Assembly: GCA_016787785.1 (NCBI GenBank)
Contig: JAEUTO010000006.1
Span: 372,001 to 436,000 of the forward strand
From: Bacteroidia bacterium
GTDB lineage: Bacteria; Bacteroidota; Bacteroidia; B-17B0; Aurantibacillaceae
Length of the DNA stretch: 64,000 nucleotides
Reading direction: 5' to 3'
Of this stretch, positions 52,536 to 61,124 are shown piece by piece. The position numbers and the translations under genes were made by a program. The notes under the pieces are model-generated. The model ran no database searches and had not been told where the DNA came from. It was given only the letters and a program-made list of their open reading frames with translations. The first letter of the stretch is position 1; the number at the start of each line of letters is the position of its first letter.

Positions 52536-53882
52536 TTAATTTAGTGGCATTTGCATTTTGGCTTTATTGATTGTGCCGCCTTTAAGTAATTTTATGTAAA
52601 CAGCTGTCGCAGATTTATCTCCGGGTTTTTTCTTTTTTACAGCCGGTGTTTGCACGCCCTGCCAGTTGCCACTTTTGCACCAGCTTGTAATTTCACCACC
52701 GTCAACAATTAATTTTGCTCCCGGTTCTAATTTAATGATGCCATCAATAGCCATTGCCACCTTACATTTAATGGTAAGTGTAGCGCCTGCTTTTACAACA
52801 ATATCCTTATACAATTGAATATCAAAATCCCAATCTTCATTTTTTGAGATGGTCCACACATTTTTGTGGTCGCTTTCCATGTCTTTTGCAAACTGTCTTA
52901 AGTTGCGACCCGCATTTGAATTAAGGTGCATATTCCTTAACCTTCTTCCCATTTGTAAAGGCGACATCCATAAATTATAACGTTGCCCACCCATTACATT
53001 ATTACTTGTATCCGGCGAAGATTCGTAGCAAGACATGCAGGGCGCATTTGTGGGCTTGAAAGTTGCCTGGCCTTCGTTCTGGCAGGCAGGATTATTATTT
53101 GGAAAAACATCACTCAGGTAATCATCAGAACCACAGGCGCCACCAAAATTTTGCCAATCCGATCCGCCACCCGAGGTATTAACATAAGTGTGCCCTAATC
53201 CAAAAGCGTGTCCTATCTCGTGTAACAAATGTGAGCGGGCGAAGATAGGATCGCCGTTACCAATTGTTGTTACAATTGCGGCATTGCCTTTGTAACTGGA
53301 TAAATGCCCCGGCCCATTGCTTCCATTAAATACCAGCGGCATGCCTTCTTCAATACGTTTTGGATCTACTTTTTCGATATATTCAAAAAGTGCCTGATCG
53401 TTATACATGGTGTACAAATTTGGTTCAGGATAAAAATACACGTTGGTTATTTCAAACCTGATCTTTGAATCGCGAATGTGGGGCGAATTAAAATCTTTAG
53501 CATAGGTAGCTCTTCTTTTTGCAGCATACCTTTCCTGATGACCATTTGTTATTGAATCCAACATGGAACGCAATGCCTCTGTGCCATTTATTTTATTGTT
53601 ATCCATTTGCCATCTTCCGGAATCGGCAATGGGCTTAAAAATGTGAAGTGTGATCTTTAATGTAATAACCGGATCGCCTTGTTTTGGAATATAAAACGAT
53701 TGTTGACTGTATTTTTTTTTATAAACAGATGATTCGTTAATGCAGGAAGGTGTTGGCGTAATTGCTGTCTTGTTGTTTAGTGTGATCTCTGAAGCCACCT
53801 GGCGCTGAGCATAAATTGTTTTTGAAAGCAATAAGCTCATCAAAAAAATGATTGTAAATTTTAAGCGAGCGTATTTATACAT
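52536..53882 (-). CDS. Secreted metzincin-type zinc metallopeptidase
   Basis: The 448-residue protein has a signal peptide (TIIFLMSLLLSKTIYAQ). The zinc motif HEIGHAFGLGH lies at 221-231, with a Met-turn candidate in NNVMGGQRYNLW. The C-terminal about 100 residues (VWTISKNEDWDFDIQLYKDIVVKAGATLTIKC, read in parts) form a beta-rich domain with LEPGAKLIVDGGEIT, resembling a G8/right-handed beta-solenoid module. It is likely a periplasmic or surface endopeptidase. No T9SS tail is recognised, so the export route is uncertain. Confidence 0.87.
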   Translation of the reverse strand: MYKYARLKFTIIFLMSLLLSKTIYAQRQVASEITLNNKTAITPTPSCINESSVYKKKYSQQSFYIPKQGDPVITLKITLHIFKPIADSGRWQMDNNKINGTEALRSMLDSITNGHQERYAAKRRATYAKDFNSPHIRDSKIRFEITNVYFYPEPNLYTMYNDQALFEYIEKVDPKRIEEGMPLVFNGSNGPGHLSSYKGNAAIVTTIGNGDPIFARSHLLHEIGHAFGLGHTYVNTSGGGSDWQNFGGACGSDDYLSDVFPNNNPACQNEGQATFKPTNAPCMSCYESSPDTSNNVMGGQRYNLWMSPLQMGRRLRNMHLNSNAGRNLRQFAKDMESDHKNVWTISKNEDWDFDIQLYKDIVVKAGATLTIKCKVAMAIDGIIKLEPGAKLIVDGGEITSWCKSGNWQGVQTPAVKKKKPGDKSATAVYIKLLKGGTINKAKMQMPLN

Positions 53883-53892
53883 ATGATCTTAA

Positions 53893-54234
53893 TTAATGTT
53901 GTTTATATTTTTGGGCGAGTTTTTTTGGAGCTACGTTGCAATATGAAACCGTGAGCGCATCTTTCAGCATATCTTTTCTTATTTTTTTCAGGTCAATATA
54001 GGTGTAACCTTTTTTGCCCCATGCACCGGGTACAGGGTAGATGGTGCTTTTATCAAAGTCGCAAAAAACAGATTGCTCAATCTCGGTAAATTTTAAAGCA
54101 ATTTTTTGAGCTGCAATATCAAGTGTAGCAAATATTTTTTTGTTTACACGAAAGGAAGTTTTTTCAAAATGAGGTTGTTCGCTGGCTTCATCAAACGAAA
54201 GAGCAAGTTTTTTTAAATCTGCAACGCTAACCAT
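53893..54234 (-). CDS. MmcQ/YjbR-family protein
   Basis: The 113-residue cytoplasmic protein of the MmcQ/YjbR fold has a CyaY-like architecture with a helix-strand-sheet order: PHFEKTSFRVNKKIFATL, IALKFTEIEQSVFCDFD, KGYTYIDLKKIRKDML and a C-terminal helix. Members are implicated in DNA-binding or unknown roles. It overlaps the end of the GNAT gene by 8 bases, so the two are translationally coupled. Confidence 0.85.
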   Translation of the reverse strand: MVSVADLKKLALSFDEASEQPHFEKTSFRVNKKIFATLDIAAQKIALKFTEIEQSVFCDFDKSTIYPVPGAWGKKGYTYIDLKKIRKDMLKDALTVSYCNVAPKKLAQKYKQH

Positions 54235-54667
54235 TTTGTATCCAACTTTTATAGGTCATTTCGTATTTTATCTCACCTTTATTTACCTCTCCAACTTTTA
54301 TCCAGCCTAATTTTTCGTAAAATGTTTCAGCGCGAGTATTTGGCGATGTGCCAAGCCAAATAGGAGTACGTGTTTGGTCAAAATACCAATCCATCATACG
54401 TGTGTATAATTCTTTTGCAATTCCCTTCGATTCAAATTCAGGTTTTACAAATAAGGCCCAAACATTTTTGCCTTTAAGATCAACAATTGCAAAGCCAACA
54501 ACAGCGCTGTCAACTTCGCATACCCAGCCTTTTCCGCGTTCAGTTAAAAATTCTTCACAATCTTTATCACTTATTAATGCAGGATTTGATAAAGTATTTT
54601 CTTTTACAGAATTTCTTACAATTTGTATTTGTTCAATATCTTTAATTTTTGCCTCTCTGAAGATCAT
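54227..54667 (-). CDS. GNAT-family N-acetyltransferase
   Basis: The 146-residue acetyl-CoA-dependent transferase starts at MIFREAKIKDIEQIQIV, the family N-terminus; an in-frame ATG 18 codons upstream would add a Lys-rich extension. GNAT motifs are VGFAIVDLKGKNVWALFVKPEFESKG (strand and A motif, IAKELYTRMM) and TRAETFYEKLGWIKVGEV. The substrate is unknown. It overlaps the downstream MmcQ gene. Confidence 0.88.
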   Translation of the reverse strand: MIFREAKIKDIEQIQIVRNSVKENTLSNPALISDKDCEEFLTERGKGWVCEVDSAVVGFAIVDLKGKNVWALFVKPEFESKGIAKELYTRMMDWYFDQTRTPIWLGTSPNTRAETFYEKLGWIKVGEVNKGEIKYEMTYKSWIQNG

Positions 54668-54743
54668 TCGTTTCAATTTAACTTTATGAAGATACAAATG
54701 TTTTTTTTTAAGGCAAAACAAAGAATTGTTAAGCTAAAAAGGA

Positions 54744-55400
54744 CTAAAACTTAAGGCTAAGGCCGGCTGTAATGTAAGAAACGCCGTAGCCCAGCTCGCA
54801 AAAAGCACCAAAATTTTTAGCAAAATAATATCTTCCACCAATGAATAATGAAGCTGTTGGGTAAACGCTGCTACTATGTAATTCATACAGATCTTTATTT
54901 GGATCTAAGCTATTTGTCTCATAGGAATAGGCCGAATATCTTATTCCAACAATGCCACCAAAATAAAGCTCTCCTTTATCAAAGTTTAAAGCGTCAAGAT
55001 GGTAAGCAGCCCTGGCAGCTATTAAAAAATATCTCCAGTTATGACGGTAATAGTACTTATTGTTGTTATAATAATAGTTATCATACATTACATAAGCGCT
55101 TTTGTATCCCAAATAAGCACCAACGCCAAGGTAACCGGGGCCAATTTTATTTGGAATGGCTTGCTCATAGGATAAGCTAAAAGCGGGACTTGCATGATAT
55201 GAATAACCAAAGCCAGAGTAGCGATAGTAACTTCTGCTTCCAAATCCAATACCAATATTAATGATCTTGCTGCTTTGATTAAAGCAGCCACTACCTCCAT
55301 TGTCTGCGGAAGACCCAATTCCTTTCGATTTATTGTTTTGGCCTAATGCATTGGCGGTAGTTAAAAAAAATGCTGTCACTACTAATATTAGCTGCTTCAT
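54744..55400 (-). CDS. Outer-membrane beta-barrel protein, Tyr-rich
   Basis: The 218-residue protein has a signal peptide ending NALGQ. The remainder is a series of amphipathic strands (IINIGIGFGSRSYY, ASPAFSLSYEQAI, GYLGVGAYLGYKSAYVMY, WRYFLIAARAAYHL, GELYFGGIVGIRYS, VYPTASLFIGGRYYF) ending with a Phe (LSLKF), the typical C-terminus of outer-membrane barrels. About eight strands are predicted. Function unknown. Confidence 0.82.
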   Translation of the reverse strand: MKQLILVVTAFFLTTANALGQNNKSKGIGSSADNGGSGCFNQSSKIINIGIGFGSRSYYRYSGFGYSYHASPAFSLSYEQAIPNKIGPGYLGVGAYLGYKSAYVMYDNYYYNNNKYYYRHNWRYFLIAARAAYHLDALNFDKGELYFGGIVGIRYSAYSYETNSLDPNKDLYELHSSSVYPTASLFIGGRYYFAKNFGAFCELGYGVSYITAGLSLKF

Positions 55401-55449
55401 AAATCTTAAATTAAGTGGTTGTTTGTAATAATGTAAATTTATTTATTTT

Positions 55450-55680
55450 TTATTGTTTTTTTTTGTCAAGTTTTGATAATTCTATTAACTCTTCCATGGC
55501 AGCTTGAACAATTTCGTTCGATTTAGATTTAATATTATCGTTTAGAAACTGACTATTTTTTAATAAAAATGTTTGAGTAGAATTTATGAGGCTATTACAA
55601 TAATCTATCCTTTCCGCAATTGTCATATTTTTAAATACGTTAGCATAAATTGAATCCAGTTCTGTAATGTGTTTGGTCAT
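55450..55680 (-). CDS. Small helical protein, unknown function
   Basis: The 76-residue cytoplasmic protein without signal or membrane segments is mostly helical (LDSIYANVFKNMTIAERIDYC, EIVQAAMEELIELSKLDKKK). It is a standalone gene between a barrel protein and a GNAT. No family recognised. Confidence 0.5.
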   Translation of the reverse strand: MTKHITELDSIYANVFKNMTIAERIDYCNSLINSTQTFLLKNSQFLNDNIKSKSNEIVQAAMEELIELSKLDKKKQ

Positions 55681-55813
55681 CTTTAATTTATAAGGCTTAA
55701 AAGATTAATTTCCAGCTCAAATATACAACCCTTAGAGGCAGCATTTTTAAAGAAAAATTAAATTAACTTTTGAGAAATTAATTCCTCACCAACCTGTTTA
55801 CACTTGTCTTGGA

Positions 55814-55830
55814 AAGTATTGTAAATACTT
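55814..55830. promoter_or_regulatory. Palindrome AAGTATT-GTA-AATACTT
   Basis: A perfect inverted repeat with 7-base arms and a 3-base centre. It sits 134 bases upstream of the small helical gene (minus strand) and near the end of the GNAT gene at 55869. An operator role is possible but untested. Confidence 0.3.
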
Positions 55831-55868
55831 CAATATACTATTGGCACAAGATTTGAAAGTGATTTTTT

Positions 55869-56384
55869 TTAGGTCTTATTTTGTTTTTCGCGTCTGATAG
55901 CGTAAACCAATTCGTCTAAATATTCACCGTTTTTATATAGGGCTTTTTCGAAACGCGCTTCTAATTTAAAGCCCGCTTTTTCTAATACTTTTTGAGATGC
56001 CGCATTTGTTCCAAAAGGCCTGGCAAAGATCCTGTCTATTTCAAAATTTTTAAAACCATGATCCACTATTTGAATAATGGCTTTTGTAATTATTCCATGT
56101 CCCCAAAACGGTTCGCCTAACCAATAACCCAATTCTGCATTCCGGCAATGAATATCGTCTTGTGGATGAAGCCCGATGCCACCTGCAGCTTTACCTTCAA
56201 TATCAATTGCAAACATACGAATAGGAACATGTTGTGTAGCGAATGCTATGAACGATTCTCCTTTTTCTTTTGTGTAAGGATGCGGAAATTTATCGGTCAT
56301 AAATTTGGCAATAGCCTTATTGTTTCCGAATTTAATTAAACTATCCAGGTCATTGCCGTTCCAGGGCCTTAAAGAAAAAGTCAT
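55869..56384 (-). CDS. GNAT-family N-acetyltransferase (RimJ/RimL-like)
   Basis: The 171-residue acetyltransferase has the RimJ/RimL arrangement: FSLRPWNGNDLDSLIKFGN at the N-terminus, GGIGLHPQDDIHCRNAELGYWLGEPFWGHG (strands and pre-A region), IDRIFARPFGTNAASQKVLEKAGF and a Lys/Arg-rich end. Such enzymes acetylate ribosomal-protein N-termini or small molecules. It follows the DUF6089-like barrel gene on the same strand after 27 bases. Confidence 0.88.
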   Translation of the reverse strand: MTFSLRPWNGNDLDSLIKFGNNKAIAKFMTDKFPHPYTKEKGESFIAFATQHVPIRMFAIDIEGKAAGGIGLHPQDDIHCRNAELGYWLGEPFWGHGIITKAIIQIVDHGFKNFEIDRIFARPFGTNAASQKVLEKAGFKLEARFEKALYKNGEYLDELVYAIRREKQNKT

Positions 56385-56411
56385 AAAATAAAAATGAGAT
56401 AAAGGAAAAAA

Positions 56412-57353
56412 CTAGAACTTACTTCTTAATCTTGCGCGTTTACGTTTTTGTTTGATAATATAACCAACAGTTATTTCAAGTGAAACGTAAGAATCTTTTT
56501 GCCTGTCGCCACGTTGTGCGGCAACTCCGGAAGCGTCAGGCGATGTTGCACCGTAAATAAGTCCTTTGCTTGGATCGGCCATGATCGCAGATAACGGCCC
56601 ATAATTAGTGGCTAATGCGGTTGAATCGTAATAACTTGTACCAACGTCATCAATGTAATCGGTAAATGTTTTGCGCCATGAAACTTCAAGGCCAACACTC
56701 CATTGTTTGTTGATCGTGCATTTGTAAAATGCGCCTAGGGGAATACAGACACTATAATTGGTATATTTTTTTGGTCCGCCCTCTAATCCCTGTCCTTCAG
56801 TATGTAAATTAATTAACTTAACATATTTACCTTTTGGGTCGCGGCCTTTTGGATTGTAATAAAACCCACCAACACCAGCAAATAAAAAGAAGGCATGACT
56901 GTTAGCCTTGTGCCTGCGATTTAAAGTTCTTTTAATACCATAACGGTTTCCGGACTTACTGCTTTGATAACCGATCTCAACTCTGCCTGCAAGTTCAAAA
57001 ATATTCGATTTAAAATTTAAATTCCTGTTGTTTCTAAATGGCTCTTGTGTTAGCGCATCATCACCTTTTACGATGAGGTAATTAAATTTTCCGGTCACAT
57101 TTATCCAGGTATCAAGCTTATATCTATAACCAATACCAAATGCAGTTTTTGTTTGTGAGAGTTCAAGATCTACAGGACTGTAATCTTTTCCGATCTGGTC
57201 GCGACCTCCAAGATCTCCTAAAAAGTTAGAGGTGCCGCCGGTAATGAAAATTTCCTTTCTATACTTTTTCCAATCACCCGGGCGCGTAAAATTCTGAGCC
57301 TCAGCAATTAGGACAAAAAAAGAGGGGATAAGTAAAAGTAGTACTTTTCTCAT
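56412..57353 (-). CDS. Outer-membrane beta-barrel protein, DUF6089-like
   Basis: The 313-residue protein has a signal peptide (VLLLLIPSFFVLIAEAQ). The barrel-type sequence opens with KEIFITGGTSNFLGDLGGRD, which I associate with Bacteroidota DUF6089 barrels, and proceeds through strands IGYRYKLDTWINVTGKFNYL, SNIFELAGRVEIGYQ, AFFLFAGVGGFYYNP, CIPLGAFYKCTI and SVGLEVSWRKTFTDYIDDVG, ending in a basic LRSKF. It probably forms an integral outer-membrane barrel of unknown transport or structural role. Confidence 0.85.
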   Translation of the reverse strand: MRKVLLLLIPSFFVLIAEAQNFTRPGDWKKYRKEIFITGGTSNFLGDLGGRDQIGKDYSPVDLELSQTKTAFGIGYRYKLDTWINVTGKFNYLIVKGDDALTQEPFRNNRNLNFKSNIFELAGRVEIGYQSSKSGNRYGIKRTLNRRHKANSHAFFLFAGVGGFYYNPKGRDPKGKYVKLINLHTEGQGLEGGPKKYTNYSVCIPLGAFYKCTINKQWSVGLEVSWRKTFTDYIDDVGTSYYDSTALATNYGPLSAIMADPSKGLIYGATSPDASGVAAQRGDRQKDSYVSLEITVGYIIKQKRKRARLRSKF

Positions 57354-57446
57354 TTACATTTAATCCAATAAAAATAAGGAAAAAAACGCAAAAGACCGCG
57401 TAGTTATTAATAAATTTTTGAAAAGCTAATGTTAAGGACTTTCTAA

Positions 57447-58871
57447 CTAATTAAAAAACAATGCGTTAAAGTTAAGTAAATACACTTTTTCGGTGGCGCG
57501 CGTAATTGCAGTGTACAACCAGCGCATAAAATTCTCGTCAATATTCTCTTCTTTTAAAAAACCCTGATCTATGAAAACCACCGGCCACTGGCCGCCTTGC
57601 GACTTGTGGCAGGTTATGGCATAACTAAATTTTACCTGTAACGCGTTGTAATAGGGGCTGTTTTTTAAGTAGGCCATACGAATTCCTTTCGCTGGTTCGT
57701 GGCTTACATCGGCCATCACAGCTTCAAATAAATGTTTTTGCTCTTCCTGGCTTAATGCCGGATTATCAGTAAAAAGCGAGTCGGTAATTATTTTTACCTG
57801 TTGTTCTGCCAGGTTTGGGTAATCAATAAAACGCACCTGGCATTCACAAAAATTTAGTCCGTATAAACTTTCGCGATTAACCATTCGTGTAATTTCAGCC
57901 ATATCGCCGTTAGCAATAAAGCCAGCTTCGCCATTGTTTTCGGGTAACCAGAAATAGTTATTTTTTACGATCATTATTTTATCGCCGGTGCAAAGATCTT
58001 CTTCATAAAGTTTTATCATGTTGCGAAAACTTTGATTGAATAAGTTGGCCCTTTTATTGCTACGTGTAATTATCACTACGTTTTCTTCACCATATTTAGA
58101 GATGGCGCTATTGATGCAGTCTTCAAGCTCATCGCCAGGTAAATTAATAAAATCTTTTCCGCAAATAAACTTCGGGAATTCAAAAACATCCCGTCCAATG
58201 CTATTGCGAATGTTTGTTGCATTCAATAATATTCCGCTTTCTAAGCGTTGTCTGGCAACTTCCTTTAATTCAAAAAAATTAATATTTAAATGAAAAGCAG
58301 TTCGCAAATAATTTTCGTTCAATGCAGGGCTTTCGTTACTGCCAACCGGCGGAAGCTGCGCTGTATCACCAATAAGAATGAGTTTGCAATTATCGCCGCT
58401 ATAAACGTATTCAAATAAATTTTCAAGTAAACTGTTCATCAAACTTTCTCCTCCCGAATCGGCACTTATCATCGATGCTTCATCAACAATAAATAGTGTA
58501 TTCTTATGTAAATTTTCGGAAAGCGAAAAATAAAAAGCGCCATCTGCTCCAATTTGTTTTCTAAATATTTTTTTATGAATGGTTTGCGCTACTTTTTGCG
58601 AATACATGCCCAGCACTTTAGCTGCGCGCCCTGTTGGGGCTAATAATACACTGCGCCATTTTATTGTGGGCAGTGCTTTGGTAAATGCAGAAATTAGATT
58701 TGTTTTGCCTGTGCCGGCATAACCTCTTAAAATAAAAACAGAGCGCTCATCGGTATTTAAAATAAAATCTGAAATTTTTTCTATCGCAATCTTTTGGTCC
58801 TCGTTAGCTGTAAAAGGCAAGTAACCCTTAACTATTTTTGCAAGATCGTAAGAAGAATTTATTTTCGACAT
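57447..58871 (-). CDS. RecD/PIF1-like ATP-dependent DNA helicase (SF1)
   Basis: The 474-residue SF1 helicase has Walker A in FILRGYAGTGKTNLISAF, motif II/Walker B in LFIVDEASMISAD, motif III in LILIGDTAQLPPVG, and the C-terminal SF1 motifs YAITCHKSQGGQWPVVFID with VYLLNFNALF. This is the RecD-like single-polypeptide class with a UvrD-type C-terminal domain. The start at MSKINSS is preferred, because the longer GTG-start version would overlap the terminator hairpin of the upstream lipoprotein gene. Likely role is DNA repair or replication fork handling. Confidence 0.88.
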   Translation of the reverse strand: MSKINSSYDLAKIVKGYLPFTANEDQKIAIEKISDFILNTDERSVFILRGYAGTGKTNLISAFTKALPTIKWRSVLLAPTGRAAKVLGMYSQKVAQTIHKKIFRKQIGADGAFYFSLSENLHKNTLFIVDEASMISADSGGESLMNSLLENLFEYVYSGDNCKLILIGDTAQLPPVGSNESPALNENYLRTAFHLNINFFELKEVARQRLESGILLNATNIRNSIGRDVFEFPKFICGKDFINLPGDELEDCINSAISKYGEENVVIITRSNKRANLFNQSFRNMIKLYEEDLCTGDKIMIVKNNYFWLPENNGEAGFIANGDMAEITRMVNRESLYGLNFCECQVRFIDYPNLAEQQVKIITDSLFTDNPALSQEEQKHLFEAVMADVSHEPAKGIRMAYLKNSPYYNALQVKFSYAITCHKSQGGQWPVVFIDQGFLKEENIDENFMRWLYTAITRATEKVYLLNFNALFFN

Positions 58872-58897
58872 TATAAAGCGCTTGCTTAAATGTAAAT

Positions 58898-58927
58898 AAA
58901 AAGCCACCCTTATTAAGGATGGCTTTT
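58898..58927 (-). terminator. Terminator downstream of the first duplicated lipoprotein
   Basis: AAAAGCCATCCTT and AAGGGTGGCTTTT on the minus strand form a stem with a T-rich flank, 21 bases after the lipoprotein stop. A related hairpin follows its paralogue at 60031-60060. Confidence 0.8.
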
Positions 58928-58947
58928 AAATTTTTATGAGCGTTTTT

Positions 58948-59874
58948 TTATGGCAAAGTAAACGTCCAGGTTTGGCCGTTAATAGTACAGGTACCATTAA
59001 AATCACAGCCACCGGTACCAAAATCAATTTCGCGTAAAGGCCGTGAAGCCGGTGTGTATTCTATTTTACCGCTAATGAATGGGTGACGGTGCGGCTTGCT
59101 CACATCCGGAGCGCAATTAAAATCTCTTAAGAGGTTAATGGCTTTTACTGTAAATGTTTCGCCTTTTGTATTTGTTCCGGTTGCAGTTCCATTAACTCTC
59201 ACTTTTGCTTTTGTCCAATCAATGGCAACTGTTTGTGAATAATAGCAGGGCCAGTATGACGAGGTAAGTTCTTTCGTACGGTCACAAGCCCAGGTAATAC
59301 TGCCGCCATTGTTTGCTTTTACAATTGAAATGTTGGCGGAAATAGCCCAAGTAAGGTTTGTGCCCGTTGGCGCACCTGCCGGAGTAGTATTGGTTACGGT
59401 TTTACTATTAATAGTTACTGCGTTACCATCCACAACATAGTTAGAACTTGTAACAACCATTTTAAAACCAGGGTTACGATAATAAATTGCGGTTGCCGGT
59501 GTAGATCCTGAAAAATTGAAAAATAATTTACCGGTGCGCGTGCGGCCATCAAAACCAACACAGCCGGTTGTTCCAAAATCTACAGTATAGGTTTTAGTTA
59601 CAGTATTACTCGTAACCGATGCGCAGGGCGACATGGCTAAAATACCGTTTCCATTGGTCTTATAAATTGTTAGCGTAGAACTTTCAGCTACCTGGCTACC
59701 CACAGCTTCTATATCAGTAGAAATAATTTCCGCAAGATTATTGTCCGTAGCGGTTGACTGCTCGGTGTCAGGTGTTGATTCAGTGCTTTTTTCTTTTTTG
59801 CGACATGAGCTAAATGTAATAGAACAAGCAAGTATAGTAACTGCAAATCCTAAGTAAATTTTTTTATTTTTCAT
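58948..59874 (-). CDS. Duplicated lipoprotein, copy A
   Basis: The 308-residue protein starts at MKNKKIYLGFAVTILACSI with lipobox TFSSC (Cys24), followed by RKKEKSTES. The mature protein has a Cys/Thr/Asn-rich beta-strand repertoire, including AMSPCASVTSN (here LAMSPCASV), TYTVDFGTTGCVGFDGRTR, SGKIEYTPASRPLREID and GGCDFNGTCTINGQTW. It is probably an outer-membrane or periplasmic lipoprotein. It is a close paralogue of the next gene, with the same lipobox and the same length. Family not recognised. Confidence 0.82.
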   Translation of the reverse strand: MKNKKIYLGFAVTILACSITFSSCRKKEKSTESTPDTEQSTATDNNLAEIISTDIEAVGSQVAESSTLTIYKTNGNGILAMSPCASVTSNTVTKTYTVDFGTTGCVGFDGRTRTGKLFFNFSGSTPATAIYYRNPGFKMVVTSSNYVVDGNAVTINSKTVTNTTPAGAPTGTNLTWAISANISIVKANNGGSITWACDRTKELTSSYWPCYYSQTVAIDWTKAKVRVNGTATGTNTKGETFTVKAINLLRDFNCAPDVSKPHRHPFISGKIEYTPASRPLREIDFGTGGCDFNGTCTINGQTWTFTLP

Positions 59875-60006
59875 GTTATTGGTTTTTATATTCATCTCAG
59901 TTAATAAATATACAAAAATGTTTAATCGCTTTTTAAAAAAGTTTTTTATTTTTAAAAATACGAGTGTCTTTTGATCAAATGTTAGGTAAAAAATTCAATT
60001 AAAAAT

Positions 60007-60020
60007 CAGTTTTTAAACTG
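60007..60020. repeat. Short perfect inverted repeat CAGTTT-TT-AAACTG
   Basis: A 14-base palindrome lies in the 206-base spacer between the two duplicated lipoproteins. It may be a regulatory site or incidental. Confidence 0.3.
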
Positions 60021-60030
60021 GAAAAAGCAA

Positions 60031-60060
60031 AAAAACCATCCTGATATCAAGATGGCTTTT
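60031..60060 (-). terminator. Terminator downstream of the second duplicated lipoprotein
   Basis: On the minus strand AAAAGCCATCTTGA, TATC and TCAGGATGGTTTTT form the stem, 21 bases after the stop. The hairpin resembles the one after copy A in sequence and position, indicating that the terminator was duplicated with the gene. Confidence 0.8.
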
Positions 60061-60080
60061 AAATTTTTAAGAGTGGTTAT

Positions 60081-61016
60081 CTATTGTAAAGTAAATGACC
60101 AGGTTTGACCATTAATGGTAATTGTTCCGTTAAAATCACAGGCGCCGTTTCCAAAATCTATTAAACGCACCGGACGAGAACCTGGAGTATATGAAATAGT
60201 ACCGCTAATAAATGGGTGACGGTGCGGTTTAGTAACATCGGGAGCGCAGGTAAAATCTCTTACAAGGTTAGTAGCAGTTGCAGAAAAACTTTCGCCTTTT
60301 GCATTAGTGCCACTTGTGGTGCCGTTGATTTTTACTTTTGCTTTGGTCCAATCTATTGCTGTTGTTTGACCCGCATAACATAAAGGGTCGCTGGTATTAG
60401 TCAATTCTTTTGTACGGTTACACGACCATGAAACAGTACCACCATTGTTTGCTTTTGCAATTGATATGTTTGCAGAAACTGCCCAGGTAAGGTTTGTTCC
60501 TGCGGGTGCACCGGCGGGCGTTGTATTGGTTATAGTTTTGTTATTAATTGTAACTGCATTGCCATCTACAACATAATTAGCACTTGTAACAACCAGCTTA
60601 AAGCCCGGATTACGGTAATAAATTGCTGTTGCAGGTGTTGAACCTGAAAAATCGAAGAATAATTTACCGGTACGAACGCGTCCGTCTGTACCAACACAAC
60701 CGGTTGTTCCAAAATCTACGGTATAGGTTTTAGCCACAGTATTGCTTAAAACAGAGGCGCATGGCGCCATACTTAAAATATTATTTCCGTAGGTTGATTT
60801 ATAAGTTGTTATGGTGTAGCTTTCTGCTACCTGGCTTCCCATTGCTTCTATATCACTTGAAGTGCCTTCTGCAAGGTTATTATCGGTGGCTGTTGATTGT
60901 TCAGTATCTGGCTCTTCTTTAGGGTCTTTATCTCTGTTTTTGCGACAAGAGCTAAAAGTAATTGAACAGGCTAGCAAAGCTATGGCTAATCCTGAATAAA
61001 ATTTTTGATTTTTCAT
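60081..61016 (-). CDS. Duplicated lipoprotein, copy B
   Basis: The 311-residue protein opens MKNQKFYSGLAIALLACSI and has lipobox TFSSC (Cys24), then RKNRDKDPKEE. It is a paralogue of copy A along its whole length: shared blocks include TDGRVRTGKLFFDFSGST, STPATAIYYRNPGFKLVVTS, TTPAGAPAGTNLTWAVSANI and KPHRHPFISGTISYTPGSRP. Cys positions of copy A (CASV, GCVG, CDFNG) are kept. The variable part is the acidic linker after the lipobox. No family recognised. Confidence 0.83.
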   Translation of the reverse strand: MKNQKFYSGLAIALLACSITFSSCRKNRDKDPKEEPDTEQSTATDNNLAEGTSSDIEAMGSQVAESYTITTYKSTYGNNILSMAPCASVLSNTVAKTYTVDFGTTGCVGTDGRVRTGKLFFDFSGSTPATAIYYRNPGFKLVVTSANYVVDGNAVTINNKTITNTTPAGAPAGTNLTWAVSANISIAKANNGGTVSWSCNRTKELTNTSDPLCYAGQTTAIDWTKAKVKINGTTSGTNAKGESFSATATNLVRDFTCAPDVTKPHRHPFISGTISYTPGSRPVRLIDFGNGACDFNGTITINGQTWSFTLQ

Positions 61017-61109
61017 ATTATAGGTTTTTAATATTTTTATCTATGACAATAAATATGCCAAAGGGTTTAATTGGTTTAAAAAAAAAGTTTTTTATTTTTA
61101 AGAATACCT

Positions 61110-61117
61110 TAGATTTG
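61110..61117 (+). promoter_or_regulatory. Bacteroidota-type -7 promoter box for DUF3822-rsmD
   Basis: TAGATTTG matches TAnnTTTG. It lies only 7 bases ahead of the first ATG, so either the transcript is leaderless or translation begins at a downstream ATG near 61173. Confidence 0.45.
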
Positions 61118-61124
61118 TTACCTG

